The notes under the pieces: generated by a model | What the model saw: only the letters and a program-made list of their open reading frames with translations | Told to the model about the DNA's origin: nothing | Databases searched by the model: none | Position numbers and translations under genes: made by a program | Shown: positions 15,932-22,903 of the stretch, piece after piece | How the letters are laid out: each line of letters opens with the position of its first letter | Numbering within the stretch: the first letter of the stretch is position 1 | Origin: Deltaproteobacteria bacterium | GTDB lineage: Bacteria; Desulfobacterota; DSM-4660; Desulfatiglandales; Desulfatiglandaceae | Length of the DNA stretch: 30,882 nt | Assembly: GCA_018644785.1 (NCBI GenBank) | Contig: JABGPV010000025.1 | Span: forward strand, 1-30,882 | Direction: 5' to 3'

Positions 15932-17647
15932 TTACTTATCTAGAATGAAAACAGCTCCCTGGCCGGCATCAATTCGAATGCGCTGTCCCGATTTAATGGT
16001 CGCTGTGCCTTCAAAGGTATTGATGATGGTGGGGACGCCGTATTCCCTTCCAATAATCGCGGTGTGGGACAAGGTGCCACCTCGGTCGGCCACCACGCCG
16101 GCAATGATCCCGAAAACAGGGGTCCAGGCGGGGTTGGTTCCGGGACAAACCAGAATGTCGCCCTCCTGCACCTCTTTCAAATCCGTATAGGTCATCACAA
16201 CCCGTGCTGTTCCTTCCGCCTCTCCCGAGCATCCGCAGATGCCGAACATATCCGCACCCAGTTCCGGTTTTGGTTGCGGCAGATCTCCCACGACGATTTT
16301 AATGGCAATGGGGTCGCCTGAAGGAAGCAAATCCTGCATGGCCGCTTCCTCAAAACTGGCCCGATCCGTGATCAGGGGGGGGTTCGGTCTGGTCGCCCAT
16401 TCTTCCCATTCGGAACGTCGCCTTTTTGTTATCCATCGGAGATCATGGGCTTCGGGAACCATCATGACCCTGTCGATTTCATCCGGGTTCAACATAAAGA
16501 TATCGTCCGGGTTGTCGATGGTGCCGCCTTGAACCAGACGTTTCCCCATGGCCAGATAGCCGCGTCGAAGCAGGGCCTGGCACATCAGTTCACAATACAG
16601 ATCGTGTTCTTCACTATAGGAACTCGCCTTACCGGCAAGTCCGATAAGCCCTTCGAAAAATTCTCTTTCTTCAGGATCCACCTTGGTAAGAAACGCGCTT
16701 ATGGCCGCCTCTCTCTGCTTTTTCAGTTCTATTCTTTTCTCTTCAAGTTTATAGGATGTTCCCCTCAACAGATAGTTTTTTACAACGCCGATGGGAGTAC
16801 TGGGATCTTCCAACCAATAGGGCTCGGTGAGTTCGTTCATGTTTCTCATTCTCCACCCGCCGACTTCATCGGTCTCAAGGTAATGCATGAACTGCTTGAA
16901 CCATTCTTTCCCTTTCTCCGATTCTTGCAGCTTGGCCGCGATTTCGTCGGTTGGAGTGTCCCTGAATGTGGCTTCCAGACCCATGGTGTTCGCTTCCTGG
17001 GCAAAATCCCACATTTTCTTGTCCATCTCATAGATTTTATTGTCAAATCCTCTCATCATGTCCTGAAACTCAGGGGTCTGGTCGCTCATGCCGAACCGTT
17101 CCTTGCACAAGTCTTCGGCCAGAATCCAGGCCATGTATGACGAGTACATCCCGAGGAAATGGATCTCCCACATGCGCTTATAGGATGCAATCAGATCGTA
17201 GTTGTGCTGGTACAATTGAAAATTTGTAGCGTTATCGACGTCCAAAGTTCTTAATTTATCATACATGGCAAGGAGTTCTTTTTTTCCTTTGTCCCAAAGG
17301 CCGTCAAAATCCTCAATCCAGGGACGCAGCCTCTTTTGGAATTCGACACTTCTCGCCTTGATCTCTTCGGGATCCCGCACCACATGAAAGGCGTTGTAGG
17401 AACCCCCGTCTTTGTAACGCATTTCCCAGCCTTTACAGGTGGGGATGCTGAATTCAGCTGCTGCGTACTTAAGACCGTGGCTGCAGAAACGGATCCAGTA
17501 CCAGCCGTACATGGGCGTCCAGGGAGGCACGCTATGGGTCCCATCCAGAAACCACGAATGCATGGCGGGAATATCCACTTCTTCAATCATATCGTATCCC
17601 GGAAGTTGATCCCATATTGCCACTCTTTCTTGTTTTTCATCTCCCAT
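15932..17647 (-). CDS. PEP-utilizing enzyme, phosphohistidine subunit with large N-terminal domain (phenylphosphate synthase PpsA-like)
   Basis: A 571-residue protein with two parts. The C-terminal 90 residues or so are a PEP-utilizer mobile domain containing GGTLSHTAIIGREYG, in which H528 is the expected phosphoryl carrier. Residues 1-440 are helical, rich in Trp and aromatic residues, and match the position of the acceptor-binding domain in PpsA or rifampin phosphotransferase. There is neither an ATP-grasp domain nor a PEP/pyruvate TIM barrel. The ATP-grasp domain is supplied by the PpsB-like gene at 11686. PpsA of phenol degraders is of similar length (about 600). It is the first gene of the twelve-gene run and starts at ATG 17647 behind GAGGAGG. 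The overall reaction would be ATP to AMP and phosphate plus a phosphorylated acceptor; the acceptor is unknown. Confidence 0.88.
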   Translation of the reverse strand: MGDEKQERVAIWDQLPGYDMIEEVDIPAMHSWFLDGTHSVPPWTPMYGWYWIRFCSHGLKYAAAEFSIPTCKGWEMRYKDGGSYNAFHVVRDPEEIKARSVEFQKRLRPWIEDFDGLWDKGKKELLAMYDKLRTLDVDNATNFQLYQHNYDLIASYKRMWEIHFLGMYSSYMAWILAEDLCKERFGMSDQTPEFQDMMRGFDNKIYEMDKKMWDFAQEANTMGLEATFRDTPTDEIAAKLQESEKGKEWFKQFMHYLETDEVGGWRMRNMNELTEPYWLEDPSTPIGVVKNYLLRGTSYKLEEKRIELKKQREAAISAFLTKVDPEEREFFEGLIGLAGKASSYSEEHDLYCELMCQALLRRGYLAMGKRLVQGGTIDNPDDIFMLNPDEIDRVMMVPEAHDLRWITKRRRSEWEEWATRPNPPLITDRASFEEAAMQDLLPSGDPIAIKIVVGDLPQPKPELGADMFGICGCSGEAEGTARVVMTYTDLKEVQEGDILVCPGTNPAWTPVFGIIAGVVADRGGTLSHTAIIGREYGVPTIINTFEGTATIKSGQRIRIDAGQGAVFILDK

Positions 17648-18183
17648 GCTTTTTCCTCCTCATCAATGGATTTTGTTCTGACGGCATGTTGTTGCCTCTC
17701 GGTTGACCGATTCCCCATCATTTATTCATAGAATGAACGGATTTCACCACCTCCTCTCTTTCAGGTAGGAGAATATTACCTGTTGGGATTTCCCTAAAAG
17801 CCGATGCTGATAATAAAACATTATGTCGGCCGTCTTCAGCGCCAAAACTCCATGCGCTAAATCCAGGCCGTGGAAGAACCTTTTTGCTTCTAATGTTGCC
17901 AGAAAGTCAACATATACCTGTCCGTCTGGTCCATGTAAGTGCGAGGTCTTCTATTTCGGACATGCTGATGCGAGGCGAAACCTTCTGCTTTCATCATATA
18001 AGTATTTATTATGATTTTTCTGAAAACTGATCTCGATCCAAAGGATGATGAAACACAATCCAGTTTAACATCATGAGAAATAGGAAACGGAAATACCCAT
18101 ATCAATATGTGTCCTATTTGTCAACAAAAAGTCAATGGCTTTGCCATTTCGGGCAAAGCCTCTGGGAATCGAATCAACTGCAT
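17648..18183. other. 536-bp intergenic region between the SDR gene and the PpsA-like gene
   Basis: No convincing gene is present; the short open frames on both strands lack ribosome-binding sites and domain content. The part next to the SDR gene holds its terminator (18121-18160). The rest is AT-richer than the genes and must contain the promoter of the long minus-strand run. A TTGACA at 18119-18124 (minus strand) has only a poor -10 match (TATGGG, 18-bp spacing). No GG-N10-GC pair with a good sigma-54 context was found. A short inverted repeat, TTCAT-AGA-ATGAA, lies near 17725-17740 and could be an operator. Confidence 0.6.
18121..18160 (-). terminator. Rho-independent terminator after the etf-CrtI-SDR operon
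   Basis: A perfect 9-bp stem pairs GGCTTTGCC (18137-18145) with GGCAAAGCC (18152-18160) around a 6-nt loop. On the minus strand it is followed within a few bases by TTTTT (18126-18130). It lies 24 bp past the SDR stop codon, so it ends the operon that starts with etfA and separates it from the PpsA-like run. Confidence 0.8.
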
Positions 18184-18993
18184 CTAGTGGGCCGTCCATC
18201 CGCCGTCAGACGCAAAAACCTGGCCCGTTGTGTAAGTCGAAGCATCGGATGCGAGAAAAAGCAACATCCCTTGAAGCTCATCCAACCGTCCCCGCCGCCT
18301 CATGGGCGTCCGGGCCAGCATCCTTTTTTCACGCTCTTCCTGCTCCCGGGTTGTTTGAATATTCGACCTGGCCCTGGCCAACGATGTGCCGGAATGCCAG
18401 GCGGGCGCCATGGCGTTGACACGGATGCCGTTGCCCGCATATTCAACAGCACCCTGCCTCGTCAGACCGATCACACCGTGTTTTGAAGCGATATAATTAA
18501 CCCGCGGATTCAAATCAGGATCCAGGCCCACCAGCCCCAGGACCGAGGAAATGTTGATAATACTACCCCCTTCGCCCTGATTCAGCATTGCCCCTATTTC
18601 CTTCTGCATACACAAAAATACACCCGTCAAGTTCACGGAAATGACCTGATTCCATTCTTCGAATGGCATTTCATGGAAACGGACCGGTTGGGTGAGGGTC
18701 CCGGCATTGTTGACGGCCACATGAAGTTCCCCGAAACTTGAAACCGTTTCATCAATCATTCGTGAAACATCTTCAGGGTTCGACATATCACCGACAATTT
18801 TGAGGACTTTTCGGCCGGTTTTCTTCAGAATTTCTTCCGTTTCGGTGAGACGCTCCCGATTCCTGGCCGAAATGACCACATCCGCTCCGGCCTCGGCCAG
18901 GGTTTGGGCAAAACTCCGCCCGAACCCTGAACTGGCGCCCGTAACCAGGGCTGTTTTCCCCTCCAGGTTGAAAAGGTTTTTTCCTGATGACAT
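18184..18993 (-). CDS. Short-chain dehydrogenase/reductase (SDR)
   Basis: A classical SDR of about 269 residues that would oxidise or reduce a hydroxyl/keto group with NAD(P). The cofactor motif TGASSGFG is at residues 18-25, NNAGT follows, and the active site has Ser (NISSV) and YIASK. The start is set at ATG 18993, with AAAGGAAA upstream. The open frame to 19038 would overlap the previous gene and adds only charged residues. The gene follows the CrtI-like gene by 22 bp and ends at a strong terminator. With ETF and flavoproteins upstream it suits a beta-oxidation-like or alcohol-oxidation step, but the substrate is unknown. Confidence 0.92.
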   Translation of the reverse strand: MSSGKNLFNLEGKTALVTGASSGFGRSFAQTLAEAGADVVISARNRERLTETEEILKKTGRKVLKIVGDMSNPEDVSRMIDETVSSFGELHVAVNNAGTLTQPVRFHEMPFEEWNQVISVNLTGVFLCMQKEIGAMLNQGEGGSIINISSVLGLVGLDPDLNPRVNYIASKHGVIGLTRQGAVEYAGNGIRVNAMAPAWHSGTSLARARSNIQTTREQEEREKRMLARTPMRRRGRLDELQGMLLFLASDASTYTTGQVFASDGGWTAH

Positions 18994-19015
18994 TGCTATT
19001 TTCCTTTCTGGATTT

Positions 19016-20653
19016 CTATTCCGGTTCCGGCAATCCAAAGTCTTCGGCGATCACCTTGTAACAATTATAACTGGAGCCTCGTCCGATGCCCCCGCCGCCG
19101 ACCACCGATGAAGAACACATATAAAGATTGTCGACAAATGTTTTAAAACCGCCCGGCATGCCCCTGAAGCGTCCACTCTGGCTTCCGGCCATGCTCCCCT
19201 CGCTCCATGACCCGTCCCTCATGTCCAGGTGCGTGTCCTGTACATCCACGGGGGTAATGACGCGACTTCCGATGATGTTGTCTTTCGTCATATTGGGAGC
19301 GTATTTACCCCATTGTCGAACCAGGTCATCCATGAATTCATTGCCCATCTGGCGCCATTCCCGCCTGGAGAAAAACGGGGTAGGGCAGGTGTATTCCTCG
19401 AACAGGACCGAATGTTTTCCTTCCGGCACCCGGGTGGGATCCCAGATGCTGTCGGGGGCCGACAGACAGAAAAACTTGCTGGCCATGCCCAGTAGATAGA
19501 TTTCATGCATATATTTGTTTTCCATGTAGGCCAGGTCTTTGGGCGCCCAATAAGTCCTGGGCGTGGCATTGATATCCGGATTGTTTTTAGCCGCTTTGTA
19601 TTGGGGAAGTTCGTGAATGCCCATGGTCCCCCACCAGACATGCCCCCGGTCGTATAGATTCGTTTCGAGCCTGCGTTTCATTTCATTGCTGGTATGTTTT
19701 TCTCCGATCAAACGCGCATACATCTGGGGGGTTCCGATATCGCCCACCACCATCTGTTTGGCCTCAATCTCAGATCCATCCGCCAGGCGTATTCCTTTGG
19801 CTTTGCCGTTTTCGATGATGACATCATCTATTTCGGAATTGATGAGATATTCCACACCCAGTTTCTCTCCGGCTGAAACCAGGGCATTGGTGATGGACTG
19901 GGTTCCGCCTTTGGCAATGGCCGCAGACTCCCAACCGAGGGCCAGATGGATGGTGGCAATCATGAGTCCGATGCCCGGCAGATCGTCGGGAAAGATGCCG
20001 CCGGATGTCATGAATCCCCTGAGGGTCAAGATTCTGAGCTCCGGGCTTTCGAAAAAATAGTGAGAAAACTGCTTGCAATTCATGAACTGCATGGATGGAT
20101 CCAGCCCGCTCTTGGGATCCGTCAACAGTTCTTCAAGGGCATCAGGGGTTCCCCAGGGCGTGGGCGACGAGTATCGGTATTTTTTAAAGGCCGGGCGCCA
20201 CTTTTCTCTGTAGAGTTCCGTCAGGCGAAGATAGGTTTCCGCATCATTTTTTGAAAATTGAAGAATCTGTTCATAGGTCTTTTGGACATTTTCTTCGCTG
20301 AACGCCACTTCTCCTGTCTGGGGATCCACAACCCTCCAGGCGGAATAGCCCAGGTATGCCGTATCGTCGTCAAAGACGATGGCTTCATTGGTATCGGGAA
20401 ACACATATTCCAGCCCCTCATCCCGAAGATTGAATTCCTTATAGGCCGGATGACCGAAAAAACGCGTAAAATGGGCGCAGAAGTTCATTCTAAAGCCCGG
20501 CGCAGGCCCATCTTCAGTGACAGCACCGCCGCCCAGGTGATCCAATCGTTCGAAAACCCCCACTTTCAACCCGGCCTTGGCCAGGTAGGGCGCAATGATA
20601 GTCCCGTGATGTCCGCCGCCAATCACTATTGCATCATAAGATTTGTCTGCCAT
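19016..20653 (-). CDS. Phytoene desaturase-like (CrtI family) FAD-dependent oxidoreductase
   Basis: A 545-residue protein with the NAD(P)-binding-like FAD motif IVIGGGHHG at the N-terminus, the FERLDHLGGGAVTEDG extension of CrtI-type amine-oxidase-fold flavoproteins, and a C-terminal MPGGFKTFVDNLYMCSSSVVGGGGIGRGSS closing the FAD site (only short parts are quoted as evidence). It lacks signal or membrane segments. Homologues in anaerobes often lie next to ETF genes and may pass electrons to ETF instead of acting on carotenoids; no carotenoid genes are nearby. It sits between etfB and the SDR gene. The ATG at 20653 follows a strong GAGGAGG site. Confidence 0.88.
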   Translation of the reverse strand: MADKSYDAIVIGGGHHGTIIAPYLAKAGLKVGVFERLDHLGGGAVTEDGPAPGFRMNFCAHFTRFFGHPAYKEFNLRDEGLEYVFPDTNEAIVFDDDTAYLGYSAWRVVDPQTGEVAFSEENVQKTYEQILQFSKNDAETYLRLTELYREKWRPAFKKYRYSSPTPWGTPDALEELLTDPKSGLDPSMQFMNCKQFSHYFFESPELRILTLRGFMTSGGIFPDDLPGIGLMIATIHLALGWESAAIAKGGTQSITNALVSAGEKLGVEYLINSEIDDVIIENGKAKGIRLADGSEIEAKQMVVGDIGTPQMYARLIGEKHTSNEMKRRLETNLYDRGHVWWGTMGIHELPQYKAAKNNPDINATPRTYWAPKDLAYMENKYMHEIYLLGMASKFFCLSAPDSIWDPTRVPEGKHSVLFEEYTCPTPFFSRREWRQMGNEFMDDLVRQWGKYAPNMTKDNIIGSRVITPVDVQDTHLDMRDGSWSEGSMAGSQSGRFRGMPGGFKTFVDNLYMCSSSVVGGGGIGRGSSYNCYKVIAEDFGLPEPE

Positions 20654-20679
20654 GTTGTTTCTGCCTCCTCTATTATTTA

Positions 20680-20709
20680 CGTAAGGGCGAAAAATTTTTC
20701 GCCCCTACG
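20680..20709. repeat. Perfect 20-bp palindrome with extended arms between etfB and the CrtI-like gene
   Basis: GGGCGAAAAATTTTTCGCCC (20685-20704) is fully self-complementary, and CGTA/TACG arms extend it with one mismatch on each side (20680-20709). It lies in the 68-bp gap between the CrtI-like start and the etfB stop. It could be a REP-like unit or an intercistronic mRNA hairpin that changes the ratio of ETF to the downstream genes. Only one copy is seen in the window. Confidence 0.7.
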
Positions 20710-20721
20710 ATTAACCCTAAA

Positions 20722-21513
20722 CTATTTGAGCGAAATGAAGACCTCTGCCAGCTTTTCAGCCTGATCATCGAGCGAACCTTCAAAAATTTGACAATCCCTC
20801 CCCATATCCGGGGGAGAAGAGAGCGCTGCAATCCCCATTTTCTGAAGCGCATCAGTGTTTACGCCAATGTCCTCAGCATTCCATGTGGGAATGGACCGCG
20901 CCCCTCTCATCATCTTAAGCATTTTAGTCCGGGAGATGTACCTCAACTCCCCCACCTCATTGCTCACCGTTACGAGGGCGGGCATTTGTGCCCTCACCCG
21001 TTCGTATCCTTCGGGGATGCTCTTTTCCACCACCACACCGCCCTCTTCCACGTTGATGGCCCGGGCCAAGCTGATACAGGGAAGTGCCAGCATTTCCCCC
21101 AGAATGAGACCCACCTGTCCCGAATCCCAGTCACCGGCCTGCCTCCCGGTCAGCACCAGATCGTAATCGCCGATTTTTCGGATGGCATCTGAAAGCGCAG
21201 CTGCGGTGGAATAACTGTCCAGTTTTTCAAACTGATCGTCCTGCAAAAGAATTAATTCATCGGCACCCGCTGCAATGGTTTTTCTGAGCACCGTATCCGA
21301 CACTTTTTTCCCCAGACTCAGGACGGTAATTTTACCGCCCACCTCTTCTTTCAGCCGAACCGCCACTTCAAGCGCATTTTCATCGAAAGGGCTGATGACC
21401 TGGGGGGCATCCACAATCACTTCCATTTTTTCCGCATCCACGCTCACGTCGGAAAGGGGCGCTTCCGGGTCCGGGATCTGTTTGGCGCAAACGATGATTT
21501 TCATTTCCGTCAT
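20722..21513 (-). CDS. etfB: Electron transfer flavoprotein beta subunit
   Basis: A 263-residue ETF beta subunit, which pairs with ETF alpha to move electrons from flavin dehydrogenases to a quinone or ferredoxin-linked acceptor. It starts MKIIVCAKQIPDPEAP and contains SPFDENALEVAVRLKEE, LTGRQAGDWDSGQVG and the VSNEVGELRY signature region of EtfB. Length and order match the family. It overlaps the end of etfA by 4 bp (ATGA), so the two are translationally coupled. No NADH-binding or bifurcation partner (such as an acyl-CoA dehydrogenase) is adjacent, so whether it bifurcates cannot be told. The start could also be the ATG at 21504. Confidence 0.95.
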   Translation of the reverse strand: MTEMKIIVCAKQIPDPEAPLSDVSVDAEKMEVIVDAPQVISPFDENALEVAVRLKEEVGGKITVLSLGKKVSDTVLRKTIAAGADELILLQDDQFEKLDSYSTAAALSDAIRKIGDYDLVLTGRQAGDWDSGQVGLILGEMLALPCISLARAINVEEGGVVVEKSIPEGYERVRAQMPALVTVSNEVGELRYISRTKMLKMMRGARSIPTWNAEDIGVNTDALQKMGIAALSSPPDMGRDCQIFEGSLDDQAEKLAEVFISLK

Positions 21514-22499
21514 GACAACTCCTCCAGTTTTTCCATGAGCGCCGGAATCACATCTTCATAATCTTCAACGATGCCGTAATCCGCCACCTTGAACATATTG
21601 CAGCTCTTATCCGTATTGATGGCGATGATCTTCTTGGCGTGAACCATGCCCACCAAATGTTGGATGGCCCCCGATATGCCAACAGCCACATAAATATCCG
21701 GAGAGATCATGGTACCGGTGAGCCCCACCTGGTGGTCCGAAGAGATCCATCCTTTGTCAACGGCCACTCGGCTGCACCCGATCATTACATTGTCAAATGA
21801 TTCACCCAAAGCTTCGGCCAGTTCTTCAAGGAGTTCAAACCCGTCCTCTTCGCCCAGGCCCGCGCCACCGGAAACCACCACGCTGGCTTTATCCAGCGCA
21901 ACAGACGCCTCTTCGACGATTTCAAGGGATTGGACCATGATCATGGATTCGTCAATTTCCGGAGTGATTTCCTGGATCTCCCCTGGGGCATCACCCGGTT
22001 CGGCAGCTTGAAAAACCTTTGCGCGCACCGTCGCCAGTTGCGGTTCCCCCGGGGATTTAAAAACGGATATGGCGTTACCGCCGGAAACCGGCTTGGTCCG
22101 CAACAACAGGCCGTCTTCCGGGTCGATTGCAAGGTCAATGCAATCGGTGGTTAATCGGCTGTTCAGCCGTGCGGAAAGCCTCGGTCCCACTTCCATGCCC
22201 ACAAAAGAGTGGCCCATGAGGAAAACTTTCGGACCGATCTTCCGGCAGGCTTGTTCCAGAGCAGAAACCCACAGATCAGGTTTGAAGCCCTCAAGGAGGG
22301 GGTGTTCCATTTTATAGACCTTGGCCGGGCCGTACGAAAGCGCCTGATCAGCCACGCCGGAAATCCCCTCCCCCATTAGCAGGAGAGAAAATTCTCCGCC
22401 CATTTCACCGGCGAGCTTCTTTCCAGCTTCCAACAATTCAAGGGTTCTCGTCTCCAGTGAACCCGCTTTTACTTCGCCCAGTATCAATACTTCACTCAT
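21510..22499 (-). CDS. etfA: Electron transfer flavoprotein alpha subunit
   Basis: A 329-residue ETF alpha subunit. The C-terminal FAD domain shows VVSGGAGLGEEDGFELLEELA, SRVAVDKGW, QVGLTG and GISGAIQH followed by DYGIVEDY. Two differences from the usual sequence stand out: SGGAG in place of SGGRG, and QVGLTG in place of QVGQTG; both lie at the FAD site. The start is set at ATG 22499, which has AGGAGG 5 nt upstream. The open frame to 22541 extends into the decayed Fe-S gene. etfB overlaps by 4 bp. It is the first intact gene after the -24/-12 promoter at 22691-22707. Confidence 0.95.
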   Translation of the reverse strand: MSEVLILGEVKAGSLETRTLELLEAGKKLAGEMGGEFSLLLMGEGISGVADQALSYGPAKVYKMEHPLLEGFKPDLWVSALEQACRKIGPKVFLMGHSFVGMEVGPRLSARLNSRLTTDCIDLAIDPEDGLLLRTKPVSGGNAISVFKSPGEPQLATVRAKVFQAAEPGDAPGEIQEITPEIDESMIMVQSLEIVEEASVALDKASVVVSGGAGLGEEDGFELLEELAEALGESFDNVMIGCSRVAVDKGWISSDHQVGLTGTMISPDIYVAVGISGAIQHLVGMVHAKKIIAINTDKSCNMFKVADYGIVEDYEDVIPALMEKLEELS

Positions 22500-22663
22500 C
22501 CCGAACCTCCTTCTCTTGCAATGCCCGCAACACCAGTTCATTTAGATTCATCACCCTGCAGGTCCTGCCACATTCTGCCCCCGCCCACGCCGCAACAGAG
22601 GCTGCCTTCCCCATGGTGCGGCATCTCAACCAGCGCGATGGGGTGCCATGAAAACTTCTCCAT
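22492..22663 (-). pseudogene. Remnant of a CCG-domain (HdrD/GlcF-like) Fe-S oxidoreductase upstream of etfA
   Basis: The minus strand encodes HPIALVEMPHHGEG, then SLCCGVGGGRMWQDLQ. This is the C-terminal CCG motif of heterodisulfide-reductase-like Fe-S proteins (as in LutA/GlcF/HdrD). It then meets a stop at 22538, while a neighbouring frame continues as MNLNELVLRALQEKE and ends at 22492, overlapping the etfA start by 8 bp. The motif is out of frame with the tail. The N-terminal part with the other cysteines and the ferredoxin domain is missing; upstream of about 22663 the sequence is AT-rich and unrelated. Fe-S proteins of this type often sit beside etfBA, so this looks like a truncated, frameshifted leftover of such a partner. 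Confidence 0.7.
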
Positions 22664-22690
22664 ATTGCTGTAGCGAAAAGTAAGTTTAGC

Positions 22691-22707
22691 TGCAAAGTAC
22701 GTACCAG
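22691..22707 (-). promoter_or_regulatory. Sigma-54 (-24/-12) promoter for the etf operon
   Basis: The minus strand reads CTGGTACGTACTTTGCA. This has GG and GC exactly 10 nt apart and fits the YTGGCACG-N4-TTGCW consensus with one change in the -24 box. It points at etfA, with the expected start near 22680 and a leader of about 180 nt that crosses the Fe-S gene remnant. A sigma-54 activator is encoded divergently at 22904. Confidence 0.75.
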
Positions 22708-22757
22708 CCTGTAATGAATCATTTAAGCTGTTGATATACTTATAAATAATAGATACT

Positions 22758-22796
22758 GAAATATTTCTTGACGATCGAGTAAAAATACGATATTTC
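22758..22796. promoter_or_regulatory. Inverted-repeat cluster and sigma-70-like promoter between etfA and the activator gene
   Basis: GAAATAT (22758-22764) and ATATTTC (22790-22796) form an inverted repeat. The same window holds the palindrome GAAATATTTC (22758-22767) and TACGA-TATT-TCGTA just after. TTGACG (22768-22773) with a 17-bp spacer and TATTTC (22791-22796) may be the plus-strand promoter of the activator gene. The repeats lie 50-100 bp upstream of the -24/-12 promoter, a reasonable place for an activator-binding site. Confidence 0.4.
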
Positions 22797-22903
22797 GTAG
22801 ATGTTCTATTTATCGTGTGTGAAGGCATGGTAGTTCATAACATCGGAGGGGCGCCGCGTTCTTAGTTTAAAGGATTTCAATCAGCAGTCTTGGGAGATGT
22901 ACA

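Noticed and set aside
17854..17880. GG-N10-GC pairs on the minus strand as sigma-54 promoters
   Set aside because: The spacing occurs, but neither the TGGCAC nor the TTGCA context is present.
18095..18124. TTGACA with TATGGG as promoter for the PpsA-like gene
   Set aside because: The -10 match is poor, and it would give a leader of about 450 nt; not enough to list as a promoter.
18994..19038. SDR start at 19038
   Set aside because: It would overlap the CrtI-like gene, and the 15 extra residues are highly charged; the ATG at 18993 has a good ribosome-binding site and normal SDR spacing.
20258..20764. Plus-strand open frame of 168 codons
   Set aside because: It is antisense to the CrtI-like gene and etfB and shows no domain.
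22500..22541. ETF alpha start at 22541
   Set aside because: The extra 14 residues match no ETF sequence and lie in the decayed Fe-S gene; the ATG at 22499 has a perfect AGGAGG site.
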